Below, piece after piece: positions 60,266 through 64,000 of a stretch of 64,000 nt of DNA. A program made the position numbers and the translations under genes. The DNA is from Aureimonas ureilytica (GTDB lineage: Bacteria; Pseudomonadota; Alphaproteobacteria; Rhizobiales; Rhizobiaceae): NCBI RefSeq assembly GCF_001475935.1, contig NZ_LDQA01000028.1:1-64000 (forward strand), given 5' to 3'. Numbering within the stretch: the stretch's first letter is position 1; every line of letters starts with the position of its first letter. The notes beneath the pieces were generated by a model. The model saw only the letters and a program-made list of their open reading frames with translations. It had not been told where the DNA came from and did not search any database.

Positions 60266-62062
60266 ATGCCGGTCTATCACGCGCCCGTGGCCGATACGCT
60301 GTTCGTCATGAACGATGTCTTGGGGTTGGAGCGCTACAACAATCTGCCGGCCTTCGCGGAGGTCTCCCCCGATGTGCTGGAGGCGGTGCTGGGCGAGGCC
60401 GGGCGCTTTGCCGAGGACGTGTTCTTTCCCTTGAACCAGTCGGGCGACCGCGAGGGCTGCCACCGCGCGGAGGACGGCTCCGTCACCACGCCGAAGGGCT
60501 ACCGCGAGGCCTATGCGCGCTTTCGCGAAGCGGGCTGGGGCGGGCTTTCGGCGGAAGCGGCCTATGGCGGACAGGGCCTGCCGCATACGCTGGCGGCCGC
60601 CGTCAACGAGTTCCTGTCTTCGGCCAACATGGCCTTCGCCATGTATCCCGGCCTGACGCGTGGCGCCATCGCCGCGCTCCAGCTGCATGGCACGGACGAA
60701 CAGAAGCAGCTCTACCTGCCCAAGATGGTGGACGGCATCTGGACCGGCACGATGAACCTGACGGAGCCCCATTGCGGCACCGATCTGGGGCTTCTGCGCA
60801 CCAAGGCCGTGCCGGAGGGTGACGGATCCTATCGCATCACCGGGCAGAAGATCTTCATCTCGGCCGGCGAGCATGATCTCTCCGACAATATCATCCATCT
60901 CGTGCTCGCCCGCATCGAGGGCTCGCCCGAAGGCGTGAAGGGCATTTCGCTGTTCGTCGTGCCGAAGTTCCTGCCGGATGCTTCGGGCGAGGCCGGCGCG
61001 CGCAACTCTCTCTCCTGCGGCTCGATCGAGGAGAAGATGGGCATTCACGCCAATGCCACCTGCGTCATGAACTATGACGGGGCGACGGGCTGGCTCGTCG
61101 GGGAGGCCGACAAGGGCCTGCGCGCCATGTTCACGATGATGAACGAGGCGCGGCTCGGCGTCGGCGTGCAGGGTCTCGCCATCTCGGAAATCGCCTATCA
61201 GAACGCGGTCGCCTATGCCCGCGAGCGCATCCAGGGCCGCTCGCTGTCCGGCACCAAGGCGCCCGACAAAAAAGCCGATCCGATCATCGTGCATCCCGAT
61301 GTCAGGCGGATGCTCATGACCATCCGCGCGATCAACGAGGCCGGCCGCGCGCTGATCCTCTGGACCGCCCTGAAAGGCGATCTGTTCCACCTCTCGGACG
61401 ACGCCAAGGAGCGCGAGGCGGCCGACGACTGGATGGGCCTGATGACGCCTGTCATCAAGGGCGTCCTCACCGACAAGGGCTTCGACAACACGGTGATGGC
61501 GCAGCAGGTCTTCGGCGGCCATGGCTATATCGCCGAATGGGGCATGGAGCAGTATGTGCGCGACGCGCGCATCGCCCAGATCTACGAGGGCGCCAACGGC
61601 ATCCAGGCGCTCGACCTCGTCGGCCGCAAGCTGGCTTTGAACAATGGCCGCGCCATCCAGGCTTTCTTCGCCGAGGTCGGGGCCTTCTGCGAGGCGCACC
61701 GCGCCGACGAGCGCATGGCGCCTTTCACCAAGGGCCTCAAGAAAGGGCTGAACGATCTGCAGGCGGCGACGCTCTGGCTCATGGGCAATGCCATGACCAA
61801 GCCCGACAATGCGGGCGCAGCCTCGACCGACTATATGCATCTCTTCGGGCTCGTGGCCCTCGGCTACATGTGGGGCCAGATGGCCAAGGCCGCGAACGAC
61901 AAGCTCGCCGGCGGAGAGACGAGCGACACGGCTTTTCTCGAAGCCAAGCTTGCGACGGGCCGCTTCTTCATGGACCGTATCATGCCGGAATCGTCCGCCC
62001 ATCTTGCCCGCATCTCTTCGGGCTCGACCTCGACCATGGCGCTCGACGCCGCCAGCTTCTGA
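60266..62062 (+). CDS. Acyl-CoA dehydrogenase (FadE-type, large)
   Basis: A 598-residue acyl-CoA dehydrogenase of the large type with an extra C-terminal domain. It oxidises acyl-CoA to trans-2-enoyl-CoA with FAD and passes electrons to ETF. The FAD-domain word WTGTMNLTEPHCGTDLG (about 165-181), and near residue 445 YEGANGIQALDLVGRKL, with the catalytic Glu in the first, are family marks. ATG 60266 follows GGGAGGAG. It is 30 bases upstream of the thiolase gene and probably in one operon with it. Chain-length preference unknown. Confidence 0.9.
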   Translation: MPVYHAPVADTLFVMNDVLGLERYNNLPAFAEVSPDVLEAVLGEAGRFAEDVFFPLNQSGDREGCHRAEDGSVTTPKGYREAYARFREAGWGGLSAEAAYGGQGLPHTLAAAVNEFLSSANMAFAMYPGLTRGAIAALQLHGTDEQKQLYLPKMVDGIWTGTMNLTEPHCGTDLGLLRTKAVPEGDGSYRITGQKIFISAGEHDLSDNIIHLVLARIEGSPEGVKGISLFVVPKFLPDASGEAGARNSLSCGSIEEKMGIHANATCVMNYDGATGWLVGEADKGLRAMFTMMNEARLGVGVQGLAISEIAYQNAVAYARERIQGRSLSGTKAPDKKADPIIVHPDVRRMLMTIRAINEAGRALILWTALKGDLFHLSDDAKEREAADDWMGLMTPVIKGVLTDKGFDNTVMAQQVFGGHGYIAEWGMEQYVRDARIAQIYEGANGIQALDLVGRKLALNNGRAIQAFFAEVGAFCEAHRADERMAPFTKGLKKGLNDLQAATLWLMGNAMTKPDNAGAASTDYMHLFGLVALGYMWGQMAKAANDKLAGGETSDTAFLEAKLATGRFFMDRIMPESSAHLARISSGSTSTMALDAASF

Positions 62063-62092
62063 ACCTTCTGCCGCGATCGGAAAGAGCCCGAC

Positions 62093-63301
62093 ATGTCTGA
62101 AGCCTATATCTACGATCATGTTCGCACGCCGCGCGGCCGGGGCAAGAAGGACGGCTCGCTGCACGAGGTGCCGGCCGTGCGTCTCGCGGCCCGCGTTCTG
62201 GAATCGCTGCGCGATCGCAACGGGCTCGACACCGCCGAAGTGGACGACATCATCTTCGGCTGCGTCGATCCGGTGGGCGAAGCCGGCTCGGTGATCCCCA
62301 AGGCTGCCGCCTTCGAGGCGGGCTATGATTTCGCCGCGCCCGGCATGCAGATTTCGCGCTTCTGCGCCTCGGGTCTCGACGCGGTCAATCTCGGCGCGTC
62401 CAAGATCGCCTTCGGCTCGGACGACATCGTGATCGCGGGCGGCGTCGAGTCCATGTCGCGCGTCGGCATGGGCATGTCGGGTGGTGCCTGGATCATGGAC
62501 CCGTCGGTCGGCATCCCCGCCTATTTCATGCCGCAGGGCATCTCGGCCGATCTGATCGCCACCAAATACGGCTTCACGCGAGACGACGTGGATGCCTATG
62601 CCGTGGAATCGCAGCGCCGCGCGGCGCAAGCCTGGGCTGATGGGCGCTTCGCCAAGTCCGTCATCCCCGTGCGCGATCAGAACGGACTCGTGATCCTCGA
62701 TCGCGACGAGCATATGCGCCCGTCCACCGACATGCAGTCGCTGGGCAGCCTCAACGCCTCCTTCGCCGCGCATGGCGAAATGGGCGGGTATGACGCGGTC
62801 GCCATTCAGGCCCATCCCGAACTCGAAAGCGTCGATCATGTCCACCATGCCGGCAATTCGTCGGGCATCGTGGACGGCGCGGGCGCGGTGCTTCTCGGCT
62901 CCAAACGCGCGGGCGAAACGCTTGGGCTGAAGCCCCGTGCGCGCATCCGCACCTTCGCCAATATCGGCTCCGACCCCGCCTTGATGCTGACCGGGCCGGT
63001 GGACGTGACGAAGAAGCTCCTAGAGCGCTCCGGCATGGCGCTCTCCGACATCGACCTGTTCGAGTTGAACGAGGCCTTCGCGGCGGTCGTCCTGCGCTAT
63101 TGCCAGGCCTTCGACATCGATCCGGCGATCATGAACGTGAATGGCGGAGCCATCGCCATGGGTCATCCGCTCGGTGCGACGGGCGCGATGATTCTGGGCA
63201 CGGTGCTGGACGAGTTGGAGCGACAGGACAAGCAGACTGCGCTCGTCACGCTCTGCATCGGCGCGGGCATGGGCACGGCCACCGTCATCGAGCGCGTGTG
63301 A
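62093..63301 (+). CDS. Acetyl-CoA acyltransferase (thiolase)
   Basis: A 402-residue thiolase. The nucleophile is Cys91 in FCASGLDAV; then GHPLGATGA with the catalytic His and CIGAGMGTA with the second Cys. It splits 3-oxoacyl-CoA with CoA in the last step of beta-oxidation (FadA-type). The expected 3-hydroxyacyl-CoA dehydrogenase (FadB/FadJ) does not follow: the next gene is on the other strand. The stop is followed by a short gap of about 50 bases. Confidence 0.9.
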   Translation: MSEAYIYDHVRTPRGRGKKDGSLHEVPAVRLAARVLESLRDRNGLDTAEVDDIIFGCVDPVGEAGSVIPKAAAFEAGYDFAAPGMQISRFCASGLDAVNLGASKIAFGSDDIVIAGGVESMSRVGMGMSGGAWIMDPSVGIPAYFMPQGISADLIATKYGFTRDDVDAYAVESQRRAAQAWADGRFAKSVIPVRDQNGLVILDRDEHMRPSTDMQSLGSLNASFAAHGEMGGYDAVAIQAHPELESVDHVHHAGNSSGIVDGAGAVLLGSKRAGETLGLKPRARIRTFANIGSDPALMLTGPVDVTKKLLERSGMALSDIDLFELNEAFAAVVLRYCQAFDIDPAIMNVNGGAIAMGHPLGATGAMILGTVLDELERQDKQTALVTLCIGAGMGTATVIERV

Positions 63302-63349
63302 GGCAAGGAGGCCATGGACTCCCCTCGCCTTCCACTGACAGGCAAGTTC

Positions 63350-64000
63350 TCAGCAGACCTGCACGCCGAGTTGTGCGGCCATGTCATGGGCGCTGCGCAG
63401 GTTGAGCTGGGGCAGCGCTTCGAAAGCGGGGCGGGCGAAGTAATAGCCCTGGAAGAGATGGATGCCGGCCGTCTGGAGAATGGTGAACTCGGCCTCCGTC
63501 TCCACGCCCTCGGCCAGAACCTCGATGTTCAGGGCGCGGGCGGCAGCGGCGATGGTGGCCACGACCACCTGCCGGGGGTAGCTCGTATCGATGCCGCGCA
63601 GAAGCTTCATGTCGAGCTTGATCAGGTCCGGCTGGAAATCGACCAAAAGGCCGAGCCCTGCATAGCCGGCGCCGAAATCGTCCAGCGCGGTCACGAAGCC
63701 CTGCCGGCGATATTCGGCGAGGATGCGCTGGAGATGGCCGGTATCGACGATCTCCTCGCTCTCGGTGAACTCGAACATCAGCGCGTTCAGCGGGAAAGCG
63801 TGCCGACGGGCGGCCAGAAGCGTGGCGCGCAGGCAGGCGGCGGGCTCGTAGACGGCATTGGGCAGGAAGTTGATCGACAGGCGAAGGTTCTCGCCGTGAG
63901 GAAACAAGCGGGCCGCCAGTTCGATCGCCTTGGTACGGCAGAGTTGGTCGAAGCGGTATTTCTGCGTGTCGTTGACCTTGGACAGGATGCTGTAGGCCCC
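63350..64000 (-). CDS. EAL-domain phosphodiesterase, 3' part only
   Basis: The last 217 codons of a leftward gene whose start lies beyond the window. In order: [68 protein letters not shown] and QGYYFARP. These are the metal- and substrate-binding words of an EAL domain, so c-di-GMP hydrolysis is likely, though the N-terminal E-A-L word itself falls outside. The start at 63907 sometimes called is a TTG within the domain, not the true start. Confidence 0.88.
   Translation of the reverse strand, partial: GAYSILSKVNDTQKYRFDQLCRTKAIELAARLFPHGENLRLSINFLPNAVYEPAACLRATLLAARRHAFPLNALMFEFTESEEIVDTGHLQRILAEYRRQGFVTALDDFGAGYAGLGLLVDFQPDLIKLDMKLLRGIDTSYPRQVVVATIAAAARALNIEVLAEGVETEAEFTILQTAGIHLFQGYYFARPAFEALPQLNLRSAHDMAAQLGVQVC

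Noticed and set aside
60221-62848. An 875-codon open frame on the minus strand
   Set aside because: It lies opposite the acyl-CoA dehydrogenase and thiolase genes, whose motifs are complete. High GC leaves long open antisense frames; its translation is His/Arg/Gly-rich with no recognisable domain.

Overview
The window looks like a chromosomal segment of an alphaproteobacterium of the order Hyphomicrobiales (Rhizobiales); the mix of genes would suit an Aurantimonadaceae-like genus, but that is an impression only. The grounds are an AcpXL/LpxXL cluster for very-long-chain acylation of lipid A, BA14K-family proteins, a circularly permuted two-piece tmRNA beside an alpha-type SspB, DUF4169 and DUF1206 proteins, a GTTC-N7-GTTC LexA box and an EcfG-type (GGAAC-N16-CGTT) promoter. 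The sequence is GC-rich almost throughout; the exception is roughly 5.3-9.0 kb, which is visibly more AT-rich.

Region by region. (1) 1-5.2 kb is the early-gene end of a mobile element: a train of small, mostly unknown genes joined by ATGA/TGATG/TAATG overlaps, with a deoxyribosyltransferase-like protein, a degenerate HD protein, a GapR-like (DUF2312) protein with an Rmf-like tail, an AAA+ ATPase and a PrtN-type activator. No integrase is visible. (2) 5.2-9.0 kb is an AT-rich cargo patch: three competing hairpin arms, an exonuclease-nucleotidyltransferase pair, and a convergent two-gene cassette I do not recognise. This is the most likely place for an undescribed system. (3) 9.3-14.3 kb is the lipid A very-long-chain fatty acid cluster (acpXL, two ketosynthases, an MDR reductase, lpxXL), without the usual fabZXL. 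(4) 14.4-20.8 kb holds c-di-GMP/receiver signalling, an entericidin under an apparent stress promoter, and two polytopic membrane proteins. (5) 20.9-26.7 kb is a leftward operon resembling the mycobacterial polyprenyl-phospho-arabinose pathway (HAD-UbiA, DprE1-like oxidase, small transporter, epimerase, aminotransferase).

(6) 26.9-36.7 kb carries two tRNA-Lys genes, PilZ, ilvC with an overlapping TetR gene, a RecD-like helicase, an isomerase-like protein, a LysE exporter and ilvIH. A short leader ORF with Ile-Ile-Leu-Leu-Val codons and a terminator precede ilvI, so branched-chain amino acid synthesis is apparently controlled by attenuation. (7) 36.8-45.1 kb is housekeeping: miaA, serB, a GNAT enzyme, a Do protease, hflKC, folA and thyX. 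(8) 45.2-47.3 kb pairs ssrA (tmRNA) with sspB, the adaptor that delivers tmRNA-tagged proteins to ClpXP, followed by DUF4169 and an unusual RHH-VOC fusion. (9) 47.4-58.1 kb has a large AsmA protein, a UvrD/PcrA helicase behind a perfect LexA box, three coiled-coil proteins and two secreted BA14K proteins. (10) 58.2-64 kb has aminopeptidase P, a beta-oxidation pair behind an inverted-repeat operator, and the 3' part of an EAL-domain gene that runs off the window.
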